NCBI RefSeq assembly: GCF_000974425.1
Contig: NZ_CP010429.1
Coordinates: 2,356,001 to 2,420,000, forward strand
Source of the DNA: Spirosoma radiotolerans
GTDB taxonomy: Bacteria > Bacteroidota > Bacteroidia > Cytophagales > Spirosomataceae
DNA: 64,000 nucleotides
Direction: 5' to 3'
A program made the position numbers and the translations under genes. This document shows positions 57,886 to 64,000 of the stretch, one piece after another; positions within the stretch are counted from its first letter, which is position 1; every line of letters begins with the position of its first letter. The notes under the pieces were generated by a model that made no database searches, had not been told where the DNA came from, and worked only from the letters and a program-made list of their open reading frames with translations.

Positions 57886-59070
57886 GTGAATATATCGGTC
57901 CAGACAATTCTTGACGAACTCGCTTCTTTGCCTCATCGCGGGGCAGCCACTACCCATGGAGCCAAAGCTGCCGGACTGTTGAAAAACTACCTTGGTGCAC
58001 TGGGAGCGAGGGTGCAGATGGAATCATTTGAAACGCCCAGAACATACGCGACCATTGTCTACTGGCTGATTGGTGGATTGCTGACGGGCTTGGCCCTAGT
58101 GCCCGTCAGTGGCGTAGCTGTTGGCCTGGTCTGGTATTTTATCTGGATGGCCATGTTGTATTTCAACTGGCGTTATTCGTTCATTATCAGGTTTCCGGTT
58201 CAGCATACGGATCAAAATGTGATTGGTCGGTGGCCAGCTCGCCGAACGGGGGAACAACCCTTGCGAAAAATTATCCTAATGGCTCATTATGATACCGCGC
58301 CCATTTCGCTCCTCTATAGTCCTAAACGGCAGGCTTCATTTAGGGGCTCACTTCTGGTTTCCCTCTTCCTGATGCTGCTGGCCGGTGTGGCGGCTACCTA
58401 CGAAGTGTTCCGGGTTGGCTTGCCGTATCTAACTTATTTACGCTATGGCCTGATGGTCTACTTTCTGTTGCAGGCGGTTGTCGGTACCGCGGGTTACTGG
58501 TTCAAGGGGTATAGCAATGGAGCCAGCGATAATGCAACAGGAGTGGCCGCTGCCCTAACGACGGCAAGTCGGCTCCACGAAGCCAGTTTGCCGGATGTAG
58601 AAATCGAGGTCGTCCTGACCAGCGCCGAAGAGGTTGGTATGGTCGGTGCCTATTATTACGTGAAGGCGCACCGGAAGGAATGGAAGCCAGCGCAAACCCT
58701 GGCCATTAATTTCGACACTCTTGGCGCGGGCAAGCTCACCATCGTGGAGAAAACGGGAACGGCTGAGCAGATTCGGTATGACAATGAGCCTACCCGTCTG
58801 GCGCGTCAACTGGCTACAACCGAGGCATTTCAAAACAGGGTACAGGTTGGGAGCTGGCACACCGCCGACTTTGATAGCGTCTGGTTTGTGCGCAACAAAA
58901 TTCCGGTGCTGGCTTTGTGTGCATTGGATGCCAATGGGCAAATGCCACGTATCCACCAAAGAACCGACACCCTCAATCAACTGGATATAACGCCCCTTGA
59001 TACCGCTATTGACCTGGCCGAAGCAGTCGTCTACGCCTGGTTAACCCCTAATAAAGAATCAGTCAGTTAG
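57886..59070 (+). CDS. M28-family peptidase with membrane segments
   Basis: A 394-residue protein starting at GTG (57886). The M28 zinc site is visible: AHYDT (residue about 133, His and Asp), SNGASDNATG (second Asp), TSAEEVGMVG (Glu-Glu), NFDTLG and the last His in MPRIHQRTDT. Between the zinc ligands two hydrophobic parts are inserted (residues 150-170 and 185-206), and one long hydrophobic stretch lies near the N-terminus (57-92). The catalytic domain would therefore be split by membrane helices, unlike standard secreted M28 peptidases. Substrate unknown. No signal peptide. Confidence 0.8.
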   Translation: MNISVQTILDELASLPHRGAATTHGAKAAGLLKNYLGALGARVQMESFETPRTYATIVYWLIGGLLTGLALVPVSGVAVGLVWYFIWMAMLYFNWRYSFIIRFPVQHTDQNVIGRWPARRTGEQPLRKIILMAHYDTAPISLLYSPKRQASFRGSLLVSLFLMLLAGVAATYEVFRVGLPYLTYLRYGLMVYFLLQAVVGTAGYWFKGYSNGASDNATGVAAALTTASRLHEASLPDVEIEVVLTSAEEVGMVGAYYYVKAHRKEWKPAQTLAINFDTLGAGKLTIVEKTGTAEQIRYDNEPTRLARQLATTEAFQNRVQVGSWHTADFDSVWFVRNKIPVLALCALDANGQMPRIHQRTDTLNQLDITPLDTAIDLAEAVVYAWLTPNKESVS

Positions 59071-59109
59071 GTTAATTTGCGGTGCCGTGCGTTACGTACT
59101 ATGTGTGGA

Positions 59110-59202
59110 GTCGGTTACTAATAACCGACTTGTGAGGTTTCTCAAAACCTCGCATTGTTAGGTTTTGAGAAACCTCACAAGTCAGATTTAAGAATCTGAC
59201 TT
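59110..59202. repeat. REP-like triple-hairpin element, copy 2
   Basis: Three adjoining hairpins: GTCGGTTA-CTAA-TAACCGAC (59110-59129); a perfect 24-bp stem of 59127-59150 with 59160-59183, loop 9; and AAGTCAGATT-TAAG-AATCTGACTT (59179-59202). Neighbouring arms overlap by a few bases, so the folded DNA or RNA would be a tight three-way shape. It lies between the M28 gene and the barrel gene at 59252. Confidence 0.75.
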
Positions 59203-59251
59203 CACTTTTACATTTTACAAACTTTTCTTGCCAGGTCAGTTGTTCACAACT

Positions 59252-60151
59252 CTATGGGTTTTTTACTTCATACTGCCGCCCATACAGGTACCGTAGAGAA
59301 AGGCCGAAGCCCCATCCTGTACCATCAGCTGTAACGGTAGCCTGTGTTTTCGACCCATTATTGACCGTATAGACCAGATCAGACTGCAGCGCGTTACTTA
59401 GCCCCCAGTATTTGCGGACATAAAAGTCCATCTCAACACGCGATGCCAGTCGGGTCGTATAGTCAACTCCTAATTCGGCAATACCCGTAACCTGTTTGAG
59501 TATAGTTGTCGAGTTATTCAGCCTGATCGTATCGACTCGGTTCCGACCGGAGCGATTGTAGCCAATCAACTGGAAATCACCCGTTTGTCCACTGCCATTT
59601 GGAATCAGCCAGGCACCGCCGGTAACCCAGAAGCCGGTTCCGTTCGCGGCCCGTTTGCCGGACCCAACACGCCGTTTTATGCGCAATGGAATGCCGTAAC
59701 CACTGTTCAGGTAGTTGAAAACGAGGGGATTGCTTCCGTTGGCAATGCTGATGTTCAGGTGAATAGGTGCACGGATGTAGCCAGCTTCAATTGTCCAGGC
59801 ATTACGGTAGGTGTACCCCAGCAAGGCACTCCAGGACGCTTTTGTGGGTGCCGGATTACTGACCAGTCGGTCGAAGGAATTGCTTAGTACGCTGCCGTCA
59901 CTTCGGAGGCCGGTTTCGGCGCTCACATACCATGTGTGTACTTCGTTGAGTTTTTCAAGCAACTTCCGTTTCCGGCTGGCCTGCCCACTACCGTTTGATT
60001 GATGATTCGGGTTGTTGTCCGGATCTTCCGTTAGCACCCGTCGGCGGACCACGGGGGGCGGAGCGTAATAATTGGTATCAATGATGACCTCCTGAGCCTG
60101 CCCCGACAGGGATACGCCAATCAGAAAAGTAAGAAGGAAGATGTGTTTCAT
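59252..60151 (-). CDS. Outer-membrane beta-barrel protein of unknown function
   Basis: A 299-residue protein with a signal peptide (MKHIFLLTFLIGVSLSGQAQ). Residues 25-75 are charged and Pro/Arg-rich; the remainder shows strand alternation (KASWSALLGYTYRNAWTIEAGY, then a membrane-spanning strand in RVEMDFYVRKYWG) with GWGFGLSLRYLY near the end. No specific family recognised. It stands alone, convergent toward the REP-like element. Confidence 0.7.
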   Translation of the reverse strand: MKHIFLLTFLIGVSLSGQAQEVIIDTNYYAPPPVVRRRVLTEDPDNNPNHQSNGSGQASRKRKLLEKLNEVHTWYVSAETGLRSDGSVLSNSFDRLVSNPAPTKASWSALLGYTYRNAWTIEAGYIRAPIHLNISIANGSNPLVFNYLNSGYGIPLRIKRRVGSGKRAANGTGFWVTGGAWLIPNGSGQTGDFQLIGYNRSGRNRVDTIRLNNSTTILKQVTGIAELGVDYTTRLASRVEMDFYVRKYWGLSNALQSDLVYTVNNGSKTQATVTADGTGWGFGLSLRYLYGRQYEVKNP

Positions 60152-60307
60152 GCTGTGCGTTTAATCAACTAAAGACGGAGTAGTAAACAGATTACGCAAA
60201 GAATGTAAAATGTGTTGCGGTTGGCCTGAATTCCTGAAACGATGTACTACAGGCTCAGAAAGTGTCCGACTGTTTTGGGTCGGATATGGTTTCTGACTAA
60301 GAAATAC

Positions 60308-60315
60308 TAGCTTTG
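60308..60315 (+). promoter_or_regulatory. -7 box next to the start of the acidic protein
   Basis: TAGCTTTG fits TAnnTTTG exactly and ends 4 bp before the ATG at 60320. Transcription would begin near the A of ATG, giving a leaderless transcript. Confidence 0.45.
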
Positions 60316-60319
60316 CCAC

Positions 60320-60883
60320 ATGGCAAATTACAAGAATGATGGGTATGACCCAGAAGAGATCAGCGCACTGAAAGACGAGTGTAGCCAGGAAGGTAAATCG
60401 TTCATTTACGTCGAAGACGAAGACTTGGACGTATTGGAAGAAGGCGAATGTCGGCATATTCAGTTTCCGGGACAGTATCAGGGGCAGGAAGTTATTTTCG
60501 ACACACTGGTGTATACGCTACGGTTGCACCACAGCAGCCTGGTGTATGAAATGGCCGTAGAAGAGGTTCAAAAGACGTTTCCCACCTACGTGCCGCCCGA
60601 AGAGCGCAAGCCAAATTACAAAATCGCACCCGATTTAGAAGAGGAGGCCGAAACAGCCCTGACCGAAATTATTGAAGAAATTGAAGAAACCGAAACGGTT
60701 AAGGTGCAGGAACACGTTGAAGTCGATCTGGAATCCGATTATGGCATTGCCCTGGATGTTTGTCTGAACGTCGACGAAATCACCGATGAAGTGATCGAAG
60801 ATTTTATTGCGCATTTCAAAGCAAACACCCTCTCACTAGACACAACGCTCTATTCCTTCAGCAGTGACGAGGAGGAAGACTAA
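60320..60883 (+). CDS. Acidic protein of unknown function
   Basis: A 187-residue, strongly acidic cytoplasmic protein. The N-terminal half has some secondary-structure order (IQFPGQYQGQEVIFDTLVYT); residues about 110-145 are a Glu-rich coiled stretch (ETALTEIIEEIEETE), and the end is SFSSDEEED. No known domain. Seen in sequence: very low basic content, no membrane segments. It could be a nucleic-acid mimic or an assembly partner, but no evidence favours one. Possibly leaderless transcription from the box at 60308. Confidence 0.6.
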   Translation: MANYKNDGYDPEEISALKDECSQEGKSFIYVEDEDLDVLEEGECRHIQFPGQYQGQEVIFDTLVYTLRLHHSSLVYEMAVEEVQKTFPTYVPPEERKPNYKIAPDLEEEAETALTEIIEEIEETETVKVQEHVEVDLESDYGIALDVCLNVDEITDEVIEDFIAHFKANTLSLDTTLYSFSSDEEED

Positions 60884-60896
60884 CTTAATTCAGTTA

Positions 60897-60964
60897 AGAA
60901 TGAATAGTTATGCGTGAAGAATACGTGTCAATGCCTGAATGTTTCACTCATAGCTATTCATTCT
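60897..60964. repeat. Imperfect inverted repeat before the MazG-like gene
   Basis: AGAATGAATAGTTATGCGTG plus AA (60897-60918) pairs with 60943-60964 at 20 of 22 positions around a 24-base loop. It fills most of the 94-bp spacer between two plus-strand genes and lies 14 bp after the stop of the acidic-protein gene. Confidence 0.65.
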
Positions 60965-60977
60965 TCATTCACAAACT

Positions 60978-61451
60978 ATGCAACAACCGGACTCGCTGAA
61001 CCAGGTCGCGGAATTTCACCGCACCTTTCATGCCCCTATTTTAGAAACCCCCCAGATTCCATCCGAAGCCCGTGGGCAGCTTCGGGTATCGCTACTGGCC
61101 GAAGAACTGGACGAACTGCGCGAGGCCATTGCCGAGGGTGATATTGTGGCCGTGGCCGATGCACTCTGCGATTTACAGTATGTGCTGTCGGGGGCGGTGC
61201 TTGAGTTTGGCCTGGGTGATAAATTCAAAGAATTATTTGATGAAGTGCAGCGCTCCAACATGAGCAAAGCCTGCCTGACGGTGGCCGAAGCTGAAGCCAC
61301 TGTGGCCCAGTATCAGGCCAAAGGCGTTCCCTGCCATTTTATCGAATCAGATGGAAAATTCCTCGTTTATCGCGACGCCGACCACAAAACCCTAAAGAGT
61401 GTGAACTATTCACCGGCTGATCTGGAGGGCATTCTGGTTCCAGCCTTGTAA
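60978..61451 (+). CDS. MazG-like nucleoside triphosphate pyrophosphohydrolase
   Basis: A 157-residue all-alpha NTP-PPase. The metal site EExxE...ExxD appears as AEELDELREAI and VADALCDLQYVL. The C-terminal extension after residue 100 is longer than in plain MazG-like proteins, with a YQAKGVPCHFIESDGKFLVYRD segment that resembles a small beta part. Hydrolyses NTPs to NMP and pyrophosphate, for nucleotide house-cleaning. It begins 14 bp after an imperfect inverted repeat. Confidence 0.83.
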   Translation: MQQPDSLNQVAEFHRTFHAPILETPQIPSEARGQLRVSLLAEELDELREAIAEGDIVAVADALCDLQYVLSGAVLEFGLGDKFKELFDEVQRSNMSKACLTVAEAEATVAQYQAKGVPCHFIESDGKFLVYRDADHKTLKSVNYSPADLEGILVPAL

Positions 61452-61525
61452 TGCAGGAGGTTGATAAATAGGTAGATACAAAACGAATAACGCACCAGCG
61501 TGCCGGAGATTTAGTGAGAAATTTG

Positions 61526-62773
61526 ATGGAGAACTATCCGTATACAGCCATTGACCGTTTCCTGCGCTACGTGCAGATCGATACGCAGTCGGACCCGCAA
61601 TCGACGACAAATCCAAGTACCGAAAAGCAAAAAGACCTGAGTCGGTTGCTGGTGCATGAGTTGCTGGAGATGGGCATTTCCGATGCCGAAATAGATGAAT
61701 GGGGATATGTGTACGCCACCATTCCGGCCAATACGGACAAGCCGAACGTGCCAACGATTTGCTTCTGTTCGCACGTAGATACCTCACCCGATGTGACCGG
61801 TGCCGGGGTGAAGCCGATCATTCACGAAAATTGGAACGGGACCGATATTATCTTGCCGGATGATCCGTCCCAGCAAATTCGGGTAGCCGATCACCCCGAT
61901 CTACAGAATCAGATCGGCAATGATATTATTACGGCCAGTGGCACTACCTTGCTAGGCGCTGATAATAAGGCCGGACTGGCCGAAATTATGGATGCCACGC
62001 ACTACTTATTAACTCATCCCGACGTAAAACACGGCCGGATTCGGTTGCTCTTTACGCCCGATGAAGAAGTAGGGCGCGGAACCGAAAAAGTTGATATCCA
62101 GAAACTAGGGGCCGATTTTGGCTATACTATTGATGGCGAAGCGTTGGGTACGCTCGAAGACGAGACGTTCTCGGCCGATGCCGTCAAAATTACGATTCAG
62201 GGCGTAAGCACGCATCCCGGCTTTGCTAAGGGAAAACTGGAAAACGCCCTGAAAATTGCCGCCGATTTACTGGCAGCCTTACCTAAAAATGCACTTTCGC
62301 CCGAAACGACCGAAGCCAAAGAAGGTTTTGTGCACCCAACCCGCATGGAGGGCAATCAGGACAAGGCCGTGCTGGAATTCATTATCCGCGACTTTACCGA
62401 AACAGGCTTGCAGGAAAAGGAAACCTACCTGCAAAATCAACTAAATGACATCATGACGGAATACCGCGGCTCAACGGCGCAACTCGTGGTGAAGGAACAG
62501 TACCGCAACATGAAAGACGTCCTGGATCAGCACCCGGCCGTCGTCGACAACGCGCTTGAGGCCATCCGTCGAGCCGGCCTATCCGCCCGGCGACGCAGCA
62601 TTCGGGGTGGGACCGATGGCTCACGGTTGTCGTTTATGGGACTGCCTTGCCCGAATATATTTGCCGGTGAACATGCTTTTCATTCCCGGCAGGAGTGGGT
62701 GTCGGTGCAGGACATGCAAAAGGCCGTTGCCGTCATTGTCAACGTGGCACAGGTGTGGGAGGAGCGAAGTTAG
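61526..62773 (+). CDS. pepT: Peptidase T (aminotripeptidase)
   Basis: A 415-residue M20B dipeptidase-like enzyme started at MENYPYTAIDRFLRYVQIDT (an earlier GTG at 61514 would add four residues). The dizinc site: FCSHVDTSPDVTG (His, Asp), GADNKAGLAEIM (bridging Asp), FTPDEEVGRGTEKVD (Glu-Glu), TIDGEALGTLEDE and the distal His in FAGEHAFHSRQEW. Removes N-terminal residues from tripeptides in the cytoplasm. Complete and of usual length; downstream gene starts 77 bp on. Confidence 0.94.
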   Translation: MENYPYTAIDRFLRYVQIDTQSDPQSTTNPSTEKQKDLSRLLVHELLEMGISDAEIDEWGYVYATIPANTDKPNVPTICFCSHVDTSPDVTGAGVKPIIHENWNGTDIILPDDPSQQIRVADHPDLQNQIGNDIITASGTTLLGADNKAGLAEIMDATHYLLTHPDVKHGRIRLLFTPDEEVGRGTEKVDIQKLGADFGYTIDGEALGTLEDETFSADAVKITIQGVSTHPGFAKGKLENALKIAADLLAALPKNALSPETTEAKEGFVHPTRMEGNQDKAVLEFIIRDFTETGLQEKETYLQNQLNDIMTEYRGSTAQLVVKEQYRNMKDVLDQHPAVVDNALEAIRRAGLSARRRSIRGGTDGSRLSFMGLPCPNIFAGEHAFHSRQEWVSVQDMQKAVAVIVNVAQVWEERS

Positions 62774-62850
62774 ACCCGTGGTCCGTTCGTGTAGATCACC
62801 AAACAATCTATTGCGTCTATGGGTTGAAAGGCTAACTAAGCTCAACGCCT

Positions 62851-63819
62851 ATGGAAACGCAAGTCGATGTTGAATCGTCAATTGAAACTGACACAAAAAC
62901 CCCTTATGACGTAACCGCCGATGTAGCGGGTATCAAGACGTTATTTGTCAATGTATTCTATATTGGAACACCCGGCCCCGGGAATCATTGGGTACTGGTC
63001 GATGCCGGTTTGATGGGCTATGCCAGTCAGATAAAAAAGCGCGCTGAACAATTATTCGGCCCCGGTACCAAACCCGACGCGATTATTCTCACGCATGGTC
63101 ATGCCGACCATACGGGATCGCTGGATAAACTGCTGAGCGAGTGGGACGTGCCGGTTTATGCGCACAAACTGGAACTGCCTTATTTACAGGGCAAATCAAG
63201 CTACCCGCCACCCGATCCGGCCATTGGTGGAGGAGGCATGTCGTATATGTCGTGGGTATTTCCCATTGGGCCATCTGACTTTGGCGACCGCATAAAGCCC
63301 ATTGCCGACAATGGAAAAATTCCCGAACTACCTGATTGGCGGGCTATTCATACACCAGGCCATGCGCCGGGCCATATTTCGCTGTTTCGCGATAAAGACC
63401 GTACGTTGATTGCGGGCGATGCCTTTGTGACAACTAACCAGAACGCCATTACGGCGGTGGCTACCCAGCGTGAAGAATTTCATGGCCCGCCAGCTTACTT
63501 TACCTGCGACTGGCAAGCCGCCAAAAAGTCGGTTTTGGCCTTAAATAACCTTAATCCGTTGGCGGCCGGAACGGGGCATGGTGTGTCTGTCCACGGCCTT
63601 GATCTTCAACTGGGGTTAAATAAACTGGCGCACGAATTTGAATCCCGCTCCATTCCGTCGGAAGGGCGATACGTAAAACAACCGGCTGTTACCGATGAAA
63701 ACGGGATTGTTGATATGCCTACACCCACATCGTTTCATGTGGCTCGAGTGCTGGCGCTGAGTACACTGGCCGGGCTGACGATGTACATGCTCTGGTCCGC
63801 ATTGAAAAGTGATAAATAG
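62851..63819 (+). CDS. MBL-fold metallohydrolase
   Basis: A 322-residue metallo-beta-lactamase-fold protein. The zinc motif HxHxDH is at residues 82-87 (THGHADHTGS), the third His in IHTPGHAPGHISLF (near 170), the bridging Asp in LIAGDAFVTT and the last His in GTGHGVSVHG. A hydrophobic C-terminal helix (about 299-318, LALSTLAGLTMYMLWSALKSD) anchors it to the membrane. Glyoxalase II or lactonase-like reactions are possible; not resolved by sequence. Ends with a strong terminator. Confidence 0.87.
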   Translation: METQVDVESSIETDTKTPYDVTADVAGIKTLFVNVFYIGTPGPGNHWVLVDAGLMGYASQIKKRAEQLFGPGTKPDAIILTHGHADHTGSLDKLLSEWDVPVYAHKLELPYLQGKSSYPPPDPAIGGGGMSYMSWVFPIGPSDFGDRIKPIADNGKIPELPDWRAIHTPGHAPGHISLFRDKDRTLIAGDAFVTTNQNAITAVATQREEFHGPPAYFTCDWQAAKKSVLALNNLNPLAAGTGHGVSVHGLDLQLGLNKLAHEFESRSIPSEGRYVKQPAVTDENGIVDMPTPTSFHVARVLALSTLAGLTMYMLWSALKSDK

Positions 63820-63828
63820 ACATTGACT

Positions 63829-63874
63829 ACATAAACAGAAAAGCCCTGTATCAGCAGGGCTTTTCTGTTTATGT
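63829..63874 (+). terminator. Terminator after the MBL-fold gene
   Basis: ACATAAACAGAAAAGCCCTG and its exact complement form a 20-bp stem around TATCAG; the right arm includes a T-run (TTTTCTGTTT). Confidence 0.88.
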
Positions 63875-63919
63875 AGGACAATTGCGGTCCTACACGTCGA
63901 ACAAACCTGGATGTGTCCT

Positions 63920-63927
63920 TACTTTTG
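63920..63927 (+). promoter_or_regulatory. Putative -7 box of the RNase H-like gene
   Basis: TACTTTTG fits TAnnTTTG exactly, 20 bp before the ATG at 63948. No clear -33 box. Confidence 0.4.
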
Positions 63928-63947
63928 CAAAAAGGAACGTCTTCTAT

Positions 63948-64000
63948 ATGGCGCAGAAAAAGCCCAAATTTTACGTTGTCTGGCACGGTAGAAAGCCTGG
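63948..64000 (+). CDS. 5' end of an RNase H1-type gene (viroplasmin domain)
   Basis: Seventeen codons are visible to the window end: MAQKKPKFYVVWHGRKPG. The pattern KFYVVWxGRKPG is the start of the caulimovirus viroplasmin/RNase H1 N-terminal hybrid-binding domain, so a ribonuclease H of the type with such an N-terminal domain is expected. The remainder lies past the edge. Preceded by the -7-like box at 63920. Confidence 0.7.
   Translation, partial: MAQKKPKFYVVWHGRKP

Noticed and set aside
1..64000. tRNA, rRNA or riboswitch genes
   Set aside because: No cloverleaf with a T-loop consensus and no conserved riboswitch core was recognised by eye. A covariance search would be needed to exclude small RNAs.

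Overview
The window looks like chromosomal DNA of a Bacteroidota bacterium, most likely order Cytophagales near Spirosoma. The grounds are a subtype-iii type VI secretion system (T6SS-iii, restricted to this phylum), a type IX secretion (T9SS) sorting domain, DUF2490 and DUF3179 proteins, paired GSII and GSIII glutamine synthetases, few Shine-Dalgarno sites, and TAnnTTTG-type -7 boxes. The genus is inferred from gene content only.

Region 1-16.9 kb, minus strand: a nearly continuous T6SS-iii operon. In transcription order it holds two paralogous outer-membrane beta-barrels, tssE, tssF, tssG, tssK, tssO and clpV (tssH); then an M15-like peptidase candidate, a Gly-rich unknown, two tandem metzincin-type zinc proteases and a PAAR spike tip; then tssB, tssC, three tssD (Hcp) paralogues, and the first 13 codons of a gene at the left edge that may be tssI (VgrG). 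TssN, P, Q and R are not seen here. The four genes between clpV and the PAAR gene sit where cargo genes are expected and are the best candidates for new effectors.

Region 17-24 kb: a GH5 glycosidase, a divergent propeller-type sensor histidine kinase without a linked response regulator, a YdeI-like protein and an M14 carboxypeptidase. A 29-bp element matching at 25 positions lies exactly 22 bp upstream of a GACYTTTG box in front of both the GH5 gene and the first T6SS-operon gene, suggesting one regulator for both.

Region 24-39 kb: surface and envelope genes (SGNH/DUF11 protein, RidA-like lipoprotein, degenerate M23 protein, FkbM methyltransferase, DUF2490, DUF3179, PQQ/cytochrome c dehydrogenase), then a DEAD-box helicase, an SDR, a phytanoyl-CoA dioxygenase-like protein and an Omp85-like barrel.

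Region 39-50 kb: housekeeping genes (PAP2, orphan nuoH, asnS, SixA, VOC, aminotransferases, xerD, aroQ, marC). Three intergenic spacers here carry unusual palindromes built from short simple-sequence words. Region 49.7-55 kb: GSII, a Cys-rich lipoprotein, a broken T9SS cargo gene with a duplicated leader, and GSIII, with related terminators after GSII and before GSIII. Region 55-64 kb: bestrophin, NTF2-like, a DJ-1/HxlR divergent pair, membrane M28 peptidase, a barrel, MazG-like, pepT, an MBL-fold protein and the start of an RNase H-type gene.

No rRNA, tRNA, CRISPR array, insertion sequence or prophage was recognised. Intergenic DNA is rich in long inverted repeats, including a REP-like family whose two copies show compensatory base changes.
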